From positions 1,178,001 through 1,242,000 of the forward strand of contig OY752143.1 in NCBI GenBank assembly GCA_963573315.1: 64,000 nucleotides of DNA, read 5' to 3'. The DNA comes from Entomortierella parvispora. Its lineage: Eukaryota; Mortierellomycota; Mortierellomycetes; Mortierellales; Mortierellaceae. Position 1 is the first letter of the stretch; each line of letters starts with the position of its first letter. This document shows, piece by piece, positions 49,925-61,044 of this stretch. Below the pieces are notes generated by a model. It was not told the DNA's origin. It saw only the letters and a program-made list of their open reading frames with translations, and made no database searches. Made by a program: the position numbers and the translations under genes.

Positions 49925-52697
49925 ATGTCCAACAACGTTTCGGAGGGTCAAACCTCCTACGGGTTCGTGCCCATCGCCGACAGCGGTGCCAAAATCCCCC
50001 AAAACATCAAAGAAGTCGACCGCAACAAAAAGTTCAAGGTCTTTGAATGTCTCCAGGCTCTGATGGAAGGGCGACTCCCCACCAACGAGCAGCTGGACCA
50101 GTTCTTGGTCATGGCCCAGGACTCGCCCGCTATGGAGGCACGCGCGCACATGATGTCAGCCGATGGTCGCTCACTTTACAACGATTGGAAGGAGCTCCTT
50201 CGCACTACGCGTGGGATCGTGTACGAGAAGAACGAGCAGGAGCTCTTTCAAAACTTTATCTATCATTGTAGCCAGGCTTCGGACTCTGTCGCGGCCAAGA
50301 ATGTTCATGCGCCCAATCTCGATGTTGGGGTCTCGGCCAGCAAGGCCAAGAAGGAAGGCAAACAGACCTTGGACAATATGGTGGCTGTAGCCAAGCTCGT
50401 GACAACGAATTCAGACTTTAGAGAGATCCTGAACGAGCTCTTCCAGCTCGCCAAGGAGGTCTTTGGGGAAGGTGCAGAGAAGGTCAGCCAGGGTGCCTTG
50501 AGGGCTGGTGAGAGGCTCACTTCCAAGGCCACCGATATCTCTGCCTCTGCAGCCCAAATGACCCAGACCAGTGCCTCGAAATTTCAAGATGGCGTCCACA
50601 AAGCCAACGACCTTGTCCAGAACTTGGCTGGTAGCGCCATGGAGAATCCTATGGCTACTGCACAAAGTGCCCATGATGACGCTCTCAAGCAAGCCAACGC
50701 CACCATGGATACCGTCAAGAAGCAAGCTGCGGAAATGAGGCAGAGGCTCTCCAAGCAGACCGACGAGTTCAGACACCATGCTCACACGCAGGCTTTGGAG
50801 GCTCAAGAGAACGCGATCAACTACGCCAATACCAAGATGCCGGTTGAGAAGCGCAATGGACTGATTGAGCGATTGAAAGCGATTGTGGGCCAGATCCAGG
50901 CCGACCCTCAGTACCAAAATGCCATCGATTCTTTAATGAACCTGGTCGGCATTTGGCGCCAGCGCGCTCAAAAGCCAGCAAATAATATTACCGTCGAAGC
51001 CAGCAAGGTCGTACAAGGTAAGATAACCTCTTTCTTCACTTTCATCTTTCCAATCAATCAACAAGGTAGAGTGAACTCTGACTCCACAATCTATGTAGAT
51101 CCCAATGTGGAGGCTGCGATCATCGAGTTCAAGGTCATATTGCAACGCTGGGCTCAGGGTCATAGTTTGGACCCAATGATTGCCCTTGTCCAAAACATGT
51201 GGACAAAGACTCAGGTTGATCCTGAGCTCAATCGGTACATGGATAACGTCTCTGGATTCATGAACAAGGCCGTCCGCGAACCCAACTACATTACCTCTCA
51301 GAGCATTAATGGCGATGCAGGGGTTCTCATTGATCAGGGTCAGGCACTCTTGAATGTCAAGTACAAACCCGACACCGACGCGCTCATGAATGAGGGACAG
51401 GTCTTTATCGAGAAGCTCAACAATGACCCTCGTTCTAAAGAGGTCGCCTCTAACTTTCAAAAGTTTGCCACTCATCTTTGCTATAACAAGTACGATGCTT
51501 TTATTTCTCAATGGCCCTCAATGTTCAAAAGAAGAGAGGCTAGTTTGATCTTGTCTGTTTGCTGACTCTTCATCTTTTTCTTCCATTGATCTCATATTAG
51601 GAACGGAAACTTGACGTTCAAACCTCACCTCTTTGATGATTTCCGTTATGTTGTCATGCCGGCATTGATGGAGTCCTTCCAGTTTATCCCTATCCCTCGT
51701 ATCGAGTATTCGGATCTCAAGGTCGATTTGATGTTTGACAACATGATCTTAACCAGCACGGATCTCCTCCCTCGACTCTTTGAGGTCAACATGAACAATA
51801 CAATGCGGATGGTTCCACGCGGCAACGCCAACCGGTCCTTGGACACCAACAAGCACGATTTTAACATGGTCATCCAAGGTGTCGAGGCCAACGTTCGTGA
51901 CGTGGATTATTATGTCAAGACCAAGGATGGATTCAAGTTTAAGGACAGTGGTATTGCCGATGTCCTGATTCACAAGAAGGGAATGGATATTCGCGTCACC
52001 GGCCGCAAGACTCCCGATGATGTTGAAGCTCCCTCCATGATCACGATTGATAACGTCAAGGTCAAGATCCACTCTCTTTCCATCAAGATGCGAAACTCGA
52101 AACATCCGTAAGTTGACGTGTTCAAAAAGATGTATCGTGTCCTTACACACGGGAAAGACGTTTTGTCCTTACCCACATTTCCTTTCTCCTTTTTTTTTCT
52201 GTAGGATTTTGTACGTCTTTGCCCAGCCATTTATCAAGACGGTTGTCAAGAAGGCAATTGCACATGCCCTCGAAACCCAGATCCGCCAAGCTCTTACATC
52301 GGGCGACAAGACTCTAGCAACGTCTCTCCGCGACACTCGTATCAAGACGGGCAAGAACACGTTTGGCGCCCTTGTAGATTCGGCAACGTCGTTTGTCGCC
52401 AACAAGGTCCACCCAGATGAAAAGACAAAAGCCATGAATGAACGCAAGAAGAATGCTGGTCATTATGATCGAACCTCCCGCGTAATCTTTGACCAAAATG
52501 GTCTCTGCGTCCTTGACCCCGTTAAGCACATGGAGCTCAAGGTCGGACAGCCCTTGCACGAGGATCCAAATGTCATGGCCACCATGCCGAACGCGCCGTG
52601 GGTCAGTTCTGCTTTTGACATGCATGGTATGAAGATCCAGGGTCAAGAGAATCTGCCAGGAATGCGTCGCACGCAGGGTAGCGTGGCTGCCATGTAA
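49925..52697 (+). CDS. HAM1-like (DUF4449) family protein
   Basis: Large fungal protein of the HAM1-like N-terminal plus HAM1-like C-terminal domain architecture, of poorly defined function. Model: 49925-51017, 51099-51552, 51601-52107, 52205-52697; 848 residues. The N-terminal half is helical (VFECLQALMEGRLPTNEQL, NDWKELLRTTRGIVYEKNEQ) with a long Ala/Gln-rich amphipathic helix region at about 185-340. The C-terminal half starts NGNLTFKPHLFDDFR and has FIPIPRIEYSD, typical of the C-terminal domain. The intron at 51018-51098 is 81 bases and has no in-frame stop, so retained transcripts would still be translatable. The end of exon 2 is uncertain: the phase-compatible donors are 51552 (TT then GTCTGT) and 51522 (AAT then GTTCAA), both weak. 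Family is confident; exon 2/3 junction is not. Converges on the next gene. Confidence 0.82.
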
Positions 52698-52733
52698 AAA
52701 TCGACAAAAGTACCAATGTCGCTTCACCCTTTC

Positions 52734-52739
52734 AATAAA
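52734..52739 (+). terminator. Poly(A) signal of the HAM1-like gene
   Basis: AATAAA about 36 bases after the stop codon, in the 151-base gap before the convergent gene. Confidence 0.5.
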
Positions 52740-52847
52740 ACCCATTTTATTTTTGATCGCTTGTCAGGATCCCAGTAAACTTTACACGATGCAGACTCGC
52801 AATTGGACACAAACATCAATTCACGTGTCGCGCATGGCTTGCTTGTT

Positions 52848-52853
52848 TTTATT
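52848..52853 (-). terminator. Poly(A) signal overlapping a stop codon
   Basis: On the minus strand AATAAA overlaps the TAA stop codon of the L-arabinokinase-like gene (the stop occupies 52851-52849). If used, the 3' UTR would be only a few tens of bases. Confidence 0.45.
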
Positions 52854-55204
52854 GCACAGCAGTAGCTCTCTTTCGGGCTGCTGCATCCCATTCAAGCATG
52901 TACGCCTCTAATATTCTTGCGCACACCTCTCCTCCATGATGGGGTGTTCTTCTTTCAAACCATGGTGTTCCCATAGCCTCGCCAGCGGCACTTCCTTGAC
53001 AAAATTCTGCCTCTGTTGCCATACCGGAGACAGGCGTAGTCGAAATGGTCAGAGGTGACGGGCTGTCATGCAATCCCAAAGTTGCTATTTTTGACAAGGA
53101 TGCCTCTGTTGGTGAAGTGATGCTCCACATAGTCCCGCGTCCGTCGACGGAAAGCCGGTGTTCATCCATCAAAGAGTGCTCCCTCTCTAATTCACGGACA
53201 CGTTGCTCCTTTAGCTTCATATACGTTGCAAAGGTAGGAGACTTGGATGACAGTGACATGGATCGAGACCGCCCGTCGGTTCTAGAAGACAGCCGCGTGG
53301 GGCCATCCTCATCCTCCACAGGGGAAATTGGTCCTCCACGAGCCATCTCTGCCATATTCACAGACTCTGCAAGCGATCGACTTGTTTTCGATCCCCTGCT
53401 CGAGCTCCGCCCCAAACGTCCTGATGATGGCGGCTGTACGATAGTAATTTTCAACGTTGACAAATATCGCTCACTCGGGGACAAGGGGGGGCTACCTTCC
53501 TGGATCGACCCTGGCGTTTCTTGTGCAGGAGAAAGAACCGACTTGTTCTCCAGGAGAAAGAGTCTCCGGCCCTCTTTTTCTTCTTGAGCCAACTTGTCTG
53601 CTGAAAGGATCGATCGTTGCCAAAGTCCCGTCTCAAACTCCTCGGCCGTCATCTCCACAGGTAAACCATGCGCCACCATCATCTTGATCAATCCATGTTC
53701 TTCTACAAACTGTGGTCTTGAAACGTAGATCAATGGTGTATCGTGCGCTATACATTCTGAACACGTTCCGTAGCCCTATTTTCAACAAAAAGTCGGTAAG
53801 GTCAAATGGATTCAAACGTGAAATTGACAGTTTCCCATAAATGATAACCAACCAGCTTGCCAATCACAAGATCGGCTGCCTCCGTTAGATCAGGCACATA
53901 CACCCCGTGGGGGCTTCGATAAAAACCCTCTGGTAGCTCGTGTGATACAGGTAGCCCACAGATGACACCGATCCATCCTTCCGGTAGAGGGTTGCCCCAC
54001 CCTTGCTTCAATCGTTGGCCTCCAAAAGAGACCAAGACCATCTTGTGACTTCGAATCGTCTCTTCGTCGACCCCTAGCCCGCGTAGGACATCTTCGCGAC
54101 TGTTTACCGCCTTCCGCACCACCAACGGTACATCTATGGCTCGCCTAGGTAGTATATGACCATGGTCTCCATCTGGCAGAGGGCTGGATGTTATTGTTGT
54201 GAAAATATCCTGCTGATCCGTCGCGTCTGTTCCGTTGTGGGGTCCCCCAATGGTCTGGGAAGCAGAGCTATGAGAAAGTCCAGCCAGGTTGAGTCCCCTC
54301 TTTTTGGTTTCCAATGTCAAAATCTCTTCTTCAAATGCTGGGATGTCAATTGACCCCGGTAACCTTAAAAGTAGCGACGCCTTTTTATAGTCCTCCAGGG
54401 CAGCATCTGCGCACGCTATTACATCCTTGTCCATTGGGTCGCCCTCTCTCAAGAATCGATACACTTCATCAAACGTAAAGTTTGTGATCAGACAAGCCGG
54501 AATCCCGCGAGCATAGGCGGCCGCACTAAGAGACAAGATGCAGTGAAAATGAGTTCCAGATAAACAATGGAACAGGGGCAAGGGGAATCCCAAGATTGTC
54601 AACAATGAATGTGTGACTTTACCAGGGTAAAAAAGGAGCATCTGCAAGAACGCAATCGGCCTGTACCTCTGCTAACCACTCCACCTCCAATCGAATCATC
54701 TCCTCGCGTCGGGCTAAAAAACTTTTCACACCGTCGATGGTTTTTTGACGGTCCACAGAGTACGCTAATGGTTGGACAACACCTGCATCGACTTTGGCAT
54801 TCCGATATGTGGCCCCCAGGGGAATCACGTCTTGAAAGATAAACTGGGGTGCATCCGAGACAATATGGACTGCATGGCGCCCAGATCGACGAGGCACTTT
54901 GTCCTGGCCTGAATCACCGTGAGTTACGCTCTTGACTAACAGCCCCGACATCAAACTGCCTCTAGGCCCATGAACTTGTTCGTCGCCCCCCTCGCTCATC
55001 TCATCGCCTTTTGTCTTGAGCAACTCGGTGATGATCTGACAGACACGGGTGGCATGCCCGAACCCTTAAAACCCCGTCGTTGAGAGGACAAGTTTTCGGT
55101 TAGTGCGACCTCAAAAAGCATGAAAAAAGACGCTCCATGAATTGATGAGCGACTTTACCATGTCCTGAGACGTAGTAGCAGAAGGTGTATCCTTTGTCAG
55201 GCAT
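52849..55204 (-). CDS. Glycosyltransferase-like protein resembling the L-arabinokinase N-terminal half
   Basis: Exons on the minus strand: 55204-55159, 55064-54623, 54525-53853, 53775-52849; 695 residues. The N-terminal about 430 residues have a GT-B, UDP-glycosyltransferase-type fold closest in recalled pattern to the N-terminal domain of plant L-arabinokinase: YYVSGHGFGHATRV (first intron inside), HIVSDAPQFIF, VEWLAEVQADCVLADAP, ARGIPACLITNFTFDEVY, LLLRLPGS, IDVPLVVRKA, LVSFGGQRL, WIGVICGL, VYVPDLTEAADLVIGKLGYGTCSE (split by intron 3), and RPQFVEEHGL. The C-terminal 250 residues are Ser/Arg-rich and disordered with a short helical end. No GHMP-kinase domain follows, unlike the plant enzyme. 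Donor and acceptor are unknown; no signal peptide, so probably cytosolic. Confidence 0.84.
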
Positions 55205-55562
55205 GCTTTTTAGGTTCTACTTTGTTGCTTTGACGCGAGGACAAGGGCACGGTCCAGGTGATGTTGAAAAGCGGGGAAGAAGGTGGAGTCTCAAAAAAAA
55301 AACTGTGGTGTCGAATTGAGTAGTGAGAAGCAGTGGCAGAGAGAAACTCAGTCTGTTTGATATGTTGGGCTAGGGGCGGTCAATCTGTCGAGGATGGATG
55401 GGTGGGAAGAAGAGAGAGAGAGATGCTTGCATGCATGTCAGTTTCTAAAGAATCTGGCTTCGTCACGTGGACTCATTCACTCGTTCTTTTGAATGCCTTC
55501 TTGGAGTTGTGACATAACAATGGTAATATGGCGGGTTTCTATTCAAAGCGACTAAGATTTCT
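55205..55562. other. Intergenic region between the two glycosyltransferase-like genes
   Basis: 358 bases; promoter of the L-arabinokinase-like gene plus 3' end of the next. It contains a short AG repeat (about 55410-55425) and no coding signal. Confidence 0.4.
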
Positions 55563-57649
55563 CTACAATATCATGCCCCCAGCATCCATCCCACAAATGT
55601 CAAGCGATTTTTCTAGGTCTATGTCTAGTTGCACCTTGACCATTTGGATCATGCCTCCTGGTAATGTTGTTGTTGTCAGAGGGCAGTTGATGTCCAGAGT
55701 CATGGTATGCGCGAAAGGGTATCTCGCCGTGTGAGGGCATATCGTCTATTTGGAACCATACAAAAAAGTCAAATATCCCGTTAGAAACAAACCACCCTCA
55801 ATGACCAAAAAAAAAAAAAAAAAAGCACCACTTACCCAGTGGACTCCGCGATGATCTGACGCCAGAACAGTAATCTGACCTTCTAGGCTCGTTAGAGCTT
55901 TTGCGGACGTGATCGTCCAATACTTTAGAGCAGTAGGTTTGACAAACCGCAGTCCAAAGGAGTCTCCCGCCTGGGGTACCTTGAAGCTATTCCAACATGT
56001 CAGTGGATCATTGTCGACCGCGAACATGTACGAAAAAGTACCCAAGAACTGATCTGTTGGTTGGTTCATGGTAGAGAACTTTTCTTCCTGATCTTCCATA
56101 GTCTTGAGTTTCCCTTCAAATACCACATCGCTTGGATTTGGGAGAGGATCGATACTGGTCATGAACAAACACCGATCGTTGTAGCAAGGTGAGCGTGAAT
56201 GTCGATCTTTCACGTAGGGCCTTTCCTCCTCTCGGACAAAAAAGTCCTTGTTGGTCACCTCAAAGTTGGACAGGAGTGCTGAATACAATCGATCCGCTGC
56301 ATCCAGCTATCATCGTTGAGTGAAAGTGAGAGATAACGTAAGAATCCAAAAAAAAAAAAAAAATGTACATCGCAGTCGCGAGATTTTGGCACCAAGGCGT
56401 CCTCACTCACCATATTTCTGAAGACTATGCTCCAGCGCTGATTGATGACTTCTTCAGAACTCCAGTCGCTCTTCTGATCCAGTGGCGTAGGATAGCTGAC
56501 GAGCTGGTAGGGGTACTGATTGGTCCAGATAGAAAAGTACGTGTCGATCACTTTGTACCGGTCCTTGGCCAGCGTGGTGTTGGTTCTTTGCTGGAGGAGC
56601 CGCTTTGCTTTTGCCTTTGGCAAAAATGATCCCGTGCCCATCGAGGAGAACCCTGCGTGCATGTTGTAGTCTAAGCACGGACGAAAAATGTGGAGATGTC
56701 AAAAAAAAAATCAGAGTTGGTACAAGCGAACAGACCGCTCGAGATCAAGATGCTGTTGGTCTGTCCAAGCGAACAAGGGTGCACAAAAGGGGAACCTACT
56801 CTCGTTGGTGAAGGTCCACTGGCGATGCTGCTTGTGCATCACAGGCAAGGTATTAGTGTGAATGAGCTCGGGCGCGGTCAAGAAGTTGGTGTAAAGTGCA
56901 TCCATGTGTGTGTTGAGCCAGTTATCGTCCTGGAAATAGCAGTAATCGTATTTTGCAAGCGAGCACGACATGTACTTGGCCATGTTATGCATGTTCTCCA
57001 CTCCATTGAACACATCCAACTGAGGCAGTTGCTGCATCATCAGGTCCCGGTCGTTGATACTGCCTGGGCCATCGACTCTTCCTGTGAGATGTTCTTTGAT
57101 GGCGTCGAGGAATTCCTGCTTCGTAAGGTGCACATCCCTGTTGTTGTTCCACACAATGATCTGCTTGATGTACGGGTACCGCACCAGGTATGCAACAATC
57201 AGCTTCAGGTCATCGATCCTTTTCCAGCCCAACAAGATGGCCGAAGTCGGCAACAGATGCTCATTCCCGCTCTGCATCAGACCCTCGTCTGTAAAGTCCT
57301 CGAACCTGAAGGCACTCTTCCTTGTCTCAAAGTAATGCTTTACAATCCGAGCCCGTTCGACTTCATCGCTCCTGTCTCTCTGGCTGCTGTCCTGGTTCAG
57401 GCCGCCATTGTCATTGTTGTCCTCGTTAGAAGGATCGCTTAGACCGCCGTCTTCTTGCTGTGGGGTGAACATGCGACTGACAGCCAAAAGCGAGACGACA
57501 CAGAGACCGATAAGGACAAATAGCTTGACAGAGTTCATGCGTTTGACTAGTGGAGAAGTCGGGCCTGAAGTCGTGAGTGGGCCACCACTGCCCTGGCGTC
57601 GAGAATTGACATGCATGGGCAAGCCATGGCTATTCCCGTTTCTGTTCAT
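55563..57649 (-). CDS. Type II membrane glycosyltransferase-like protein (GT-A, GT64-like)
   Basis: Exons on the minus strand: 57649-56800, 56670-56411, 56306-55836, 55745-55563; 587 residues. A short cytosolic Ser/Pro-rich tail, then a signal anchor at about 42-61 (VKLFVLIGLCVVSLLAV), a stem rich in Asp/Asn, and a luminal catalytic region. ILLGWKRIDDLKLIVAYL followed by IKQIIVWNNN is the start of the nucleotide-sugar fold, and YCYFQDDNWL probably contains the metal-binding acidic motif. Then comes YNMHAGFSSMGTGSF across intron 1. The C-terminal about 220 residues contain a segment like a sugar- or protein-binding beta domain (DNDPLTCWNSFKVPQAGDSF, LKYWTITSAKALTSL). A Golgi location is likely. 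The family name is tentative; anchor plus transferase layout is clear. Confidence 0.78.
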
Positions 57650-58041
57650 GCCGGTGAACGTGGGAGGAGGGAGAGGTCAATGCTCTTGGTGTTATATTCC
57701 TGTGGTGTACAAGGGAGAGCAATTGTTGAAGCAGGGTGTCAGAAGACCAGCGCTGTGCACAGAACACGAGATGGATAGCTGGAGGCAGTGAGAGAGAAAG
57801 TAGGAAAGAAGGAGAGAGAGAGAGAGAGAAGGAAGACAGGCGGCGGCGAGGAGGAAGGGGCACGAAGAGCGAGGGGTCGAATTGTTGGCAGAAGAGAAGG
57901 GGGCATGTGCAATGTTCAGAAAATGGCGGCCCAGTGACCAAGTTACTGTACTTGCTCACTGCCGTGCTGGGGAATGGGAGACACTTGCTAAGCCACCTTC
58001 GGCGCATTCTTCTTCCTCTCTTTCTCTTTCGTTCTTTATTT
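57650..58041. other. Promoter region of the GT64-like gene
   Basis: 392 bases with an AG microsatellite at about 57811-57830 and a purine-rich + strand (CT-rich on the coding strand), the usual promoter-proximal composition in this window. No gene seen. Confidence 0.4.
58035..58040 (-). terminator. Poly(A) signal directly after the kelch A stop codon
   Basis: AATAAA on the minus strand begins one base after the stop codon (58044-58042). Confidence 0.4.
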
Positions 58042-60361
58042 TCACGCAACATCCAAGAAGTCAAGGGACTCTGTAGAATCGCGGCGGCTGCCCTCCTCGT
58101 CTTTTTCTTGAGGAGGTTGATGTCGATTCTTGACCCCCTTGTCTGATTTCTTGCCACCGCCGGCACTTGAGCCGACCGTGTTGGACCTTGTCAGGAACCC
58201 GTCGCTCTCTGCCGTAGAGTCCTCGATGGGTATCAATTCGACCGCACTAGGGGCCCCCGCAGATCGCGGCAGAGATAAAATCGAACTCTGGTCATCGTCA
58301 TAGTCTCTATCGTCGCGCTGAGTCCTTGATGTCATTCGGGGCTCATCATCGAACCAAGCCTCGATAGGAAGTTCCTGTCCTTCTGAAGTAAGAACAATGG
58401 TCTGCACTTCTGGTCGCGTTTGAGGAGGCGGGATGGGTGGCGGCAGCTGCGAGAGTCGCTGAGGTTGCACCGGCCCTTGTGTTTGTGGATAAGACGCGTA
58501 ACTTAAAGCTGAACTCAGCTGAGTATTATCGGACTGAGATGTTGCAGTTGGAGGAATGGAGTAGCTGGATGTTCGGGTACTGACAGGTTGATCTGAATAT
58601 CGATGTGTAGGAGGTGACATTCCTGGTGTCATTGCGCGCATCTGAACCTGGTCGTGGGTATCGTCTGCAAAAGGAGACTCAATATAGGTATATCTGTTCA
58701 GTCCTGCCGCGCTATCCAGTGATGGGACCTGTTCGTTCTTATCAAGACTGCCGCGACTCATCTTTGCGTGAGAATAGTCCGCAAAGGGGCCACCATTCTT
58801 TGGCAAACTACCGCGCCTCCTTTGACGTCGCTGTCGAACAACAAAGATGGCGGCTGCAATCACGCAAACAATCACAGCAGCAGCGACTCCTCCAATGATA
58901 GCTCCGGTGCTATTTTTCTTTGGGAGTTCTGGATTTGGGATAGTGGTTGGTCGAGGTGGAATAATGTCCGATTGCATTGGGGTGAAGGATGTTGTCCAGT
59001 CGGCGACACCAGCGTCATAAAGTAAGGGTAAGGCATCTGTAGGTCCGCTGCTATTCCTGCCTATTTCATTTGAATGGGATCAGGCTGAATGTCAACTGCG
59101 GTATGCACGTTTCTGAGGCATTGCATAGTACGTACCTCCCCACACAATCAAAGTCGTGCCAATAACTGTGCAGGCCATCTGAGCTCGGCCGCCTTGTGAT
59201 GGGGCGTCCTTTAGCTTTGTCCAGATGTTCTGGGTGATGTCCAATTCGTATAGATCGCTAAGGTACGTGTTGTTGCCGTCGTTTGTCAAGCCACCAAATA
59301 GATAGTGATTTGACCCATTGCTGTCTGTACTCGCATAAAGGGAGGAAACCAAAGTCAGCAAGATGATGAGACCAATACAAGAATACAAGAACATCAAGGC
59401 ACTTACTTGTAACGAAGCAATGTCCAGTGCGTGATGCAATCGGTGCCTCTTGCCCCATGGTCGTATTCAGGGACACCCAACCTGGGGAAGATGCGTCCGG
59501 ATTGTAGAGCTGTATATCCATGCCTAGTCCGCCGAGTTTGGGGATAGTTGCCAGAATTCCACTATGAGCGCTGGACCAAGACGCAGCAGATCCAGAAGTC
59601 AGCCTTTGGACGGTTGATGGGATGTTGGATAGCGATGCTGGCTGAGATTGTAGCGGTGGCGTGTATTTGAGACCATCGCCTAGAAAATAGATAATCCCTG
59701 TGTTCGGGTCGGTCACAGCAAGAGGTCCTGTAGATGAAAATTGGCCATTGAAGTTATCCGCGAAAGTGATAGGATTCCATTGGGTTGAGTTCATAGCAAA
59801 TAGGCGTAGAGGGCCTCCATTTTCTTCACCGATAACTATGAACTGTCCTGGAATTGTGCAGGCGCCAGAATAGCCCGACATCGTGGACGTAATGGCCTCC
59901 AACCCCGCAGCCGTTGTACCTGCAGGGGGGCCTGGCGCAGGTGAAGCAGTGTAGCCACCGGCAACTTCAAGATTTATCCAGGCGGCAGCGCTGGCACTCC
60001 AAGCTTGCCCCAAATTCAAGCCAAAGAACTGGAAGGACGGCCCAGAGGCACCTGTCCCTCCTTGTACAAAAAACCGATTTTCGTGCGTAGCATAGGCCAT
60101 CCCAAAGGCAGCCGATGGTTGTGTAGGGATGACGCTGGGTGATGGAGAAGGAGTAGAGGGCGTTGGCGAGGGACTTGGAGAAGGTGAAGGAGAGGCAGAG
60201 GGAGAAGGAGAGAATATCGTGGTAGTGGTTGAAGATGGACTGGGAGTCATGTCTGGCTGCAGGTTCGTTGTTGTTGGTCTTGAATCTGTCAAGTTCAGGC
60301 ACGCGAGTGCAAGGCCGAGCACAAAGACGGCGCGTCCCTTCAAAGATCTGACCGTAGGCAT
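58042..60361 (-). CDS. Kelch-type single-pass membrane protein A
   Basis: Exons on the minus strand: 60361-59407, 59324-59136, 59060-58042; 720 residues. Signal peptide at 1-25 (RAVFVLGLALACLNLT), then a Ser-Pro repeat stalk (about 40-75), then a kelch-like beta-propeller region: ENRFFVQGGTGASGP, GQFIVIGEENGG, GIIYFLGDGLKY, HYLFGGLTNDG and TLIVWGG. A membrane helix at about 410-435 (AIIGGVAAAVIVCVIAAAIF) ends in a basic stop-transfer RQRRQRRR. The cytosolic tail of about 285 residues is disordered, with a proline cluster (LPPPIPPPQTRPE) that could bind SH3 or WW domains. The start chosen is the ATG giving the signal peptide; an upstream in-frame ATG 28 codons earlier (60445) is less likely. 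It lies tail-to-head next to a paralogue. Ligand and role unknown. Confidence 0.82.
60129..60230 (-). repeat. Ser-Pro repeat tract in kelch A
   Basis: Short degenerate repeats encoding alternating Ser and Pro form the stalk between the signal peptide and the first kelch blade of protein A. Confidence 0.75.
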
Positions 60362-61044
60362 CACTTTGAATGAGGGGATGGGAGACGAATCAGCGACAAT
60401 GAGGACGTGAATGGAGCGTTGCAGGAGGAGAGCGCCTATTTTCAAATAGGCGCAGAAGGAAGGAGGAAAGGACGACGGGATGAGGAGGGCGGAAGAATAA
60501 TGAAGGCAAAAGCGGCCTTGTGCAAAGAAAGGAGGGGCAAAGGCAAATGATCACAGACAGAGCAGTGCACAATGGCGAAGGAGCAAGGAGAGGACGAGGC
60601 AAGAGTATAGCACAAAGAGCAATGATGGCAAAGTGAAGTACATGTACATGAGAAGGGCGGTTGTGCAACAAACAATCTGCCGCGACCACAGCGGATAAAG
60701 CTTCGCTCCAAGCAGGCATCTTCTTCGTTCGCGCCCTTTGCATGTATCTTGCTCTCTTCTTGTTCTCTCTCATTATCACGCTTTCGTGCTGCTTCTGAAT
60801 CTCAGACCTTTGATGAATTTGGCCTCTCCCGCCTTCCTCTGCCAGAGAATCTTTCTTTCTTGCACAGCATTGCCACCCGGTCTTTGTCAAAAATAGATCC
60901 CTGTGTGACGCAGGTGAAAAGCACTTCTTCAGCGCGCGCGCCTTCACAGCAGCACTGCCTCACTGAGGCTTTCAAATGGTCGACATCATGGAGACTCTCC
61001 TTTCTTTCATGGGAATATCATAGCTTTAAAGCTAAATATCATTA
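60362..61044. other. Intergenic region between the two kelch genes
   Basis: 683 bases that must hold the promoter of kelch A and the 3' UTR of kelch B. CT-rich on the coding strand near 60400-60620. Open frames there are low-complexity and unconvincing. Confidence 0.4.

Noticed and set aside
60390..60947. Minus-strand frame of 185 residues upstream of kelch A
   Set aside because: Cys/Leu/Ser/Pro-rich low-complexity translation of a CT-rich promoter region.
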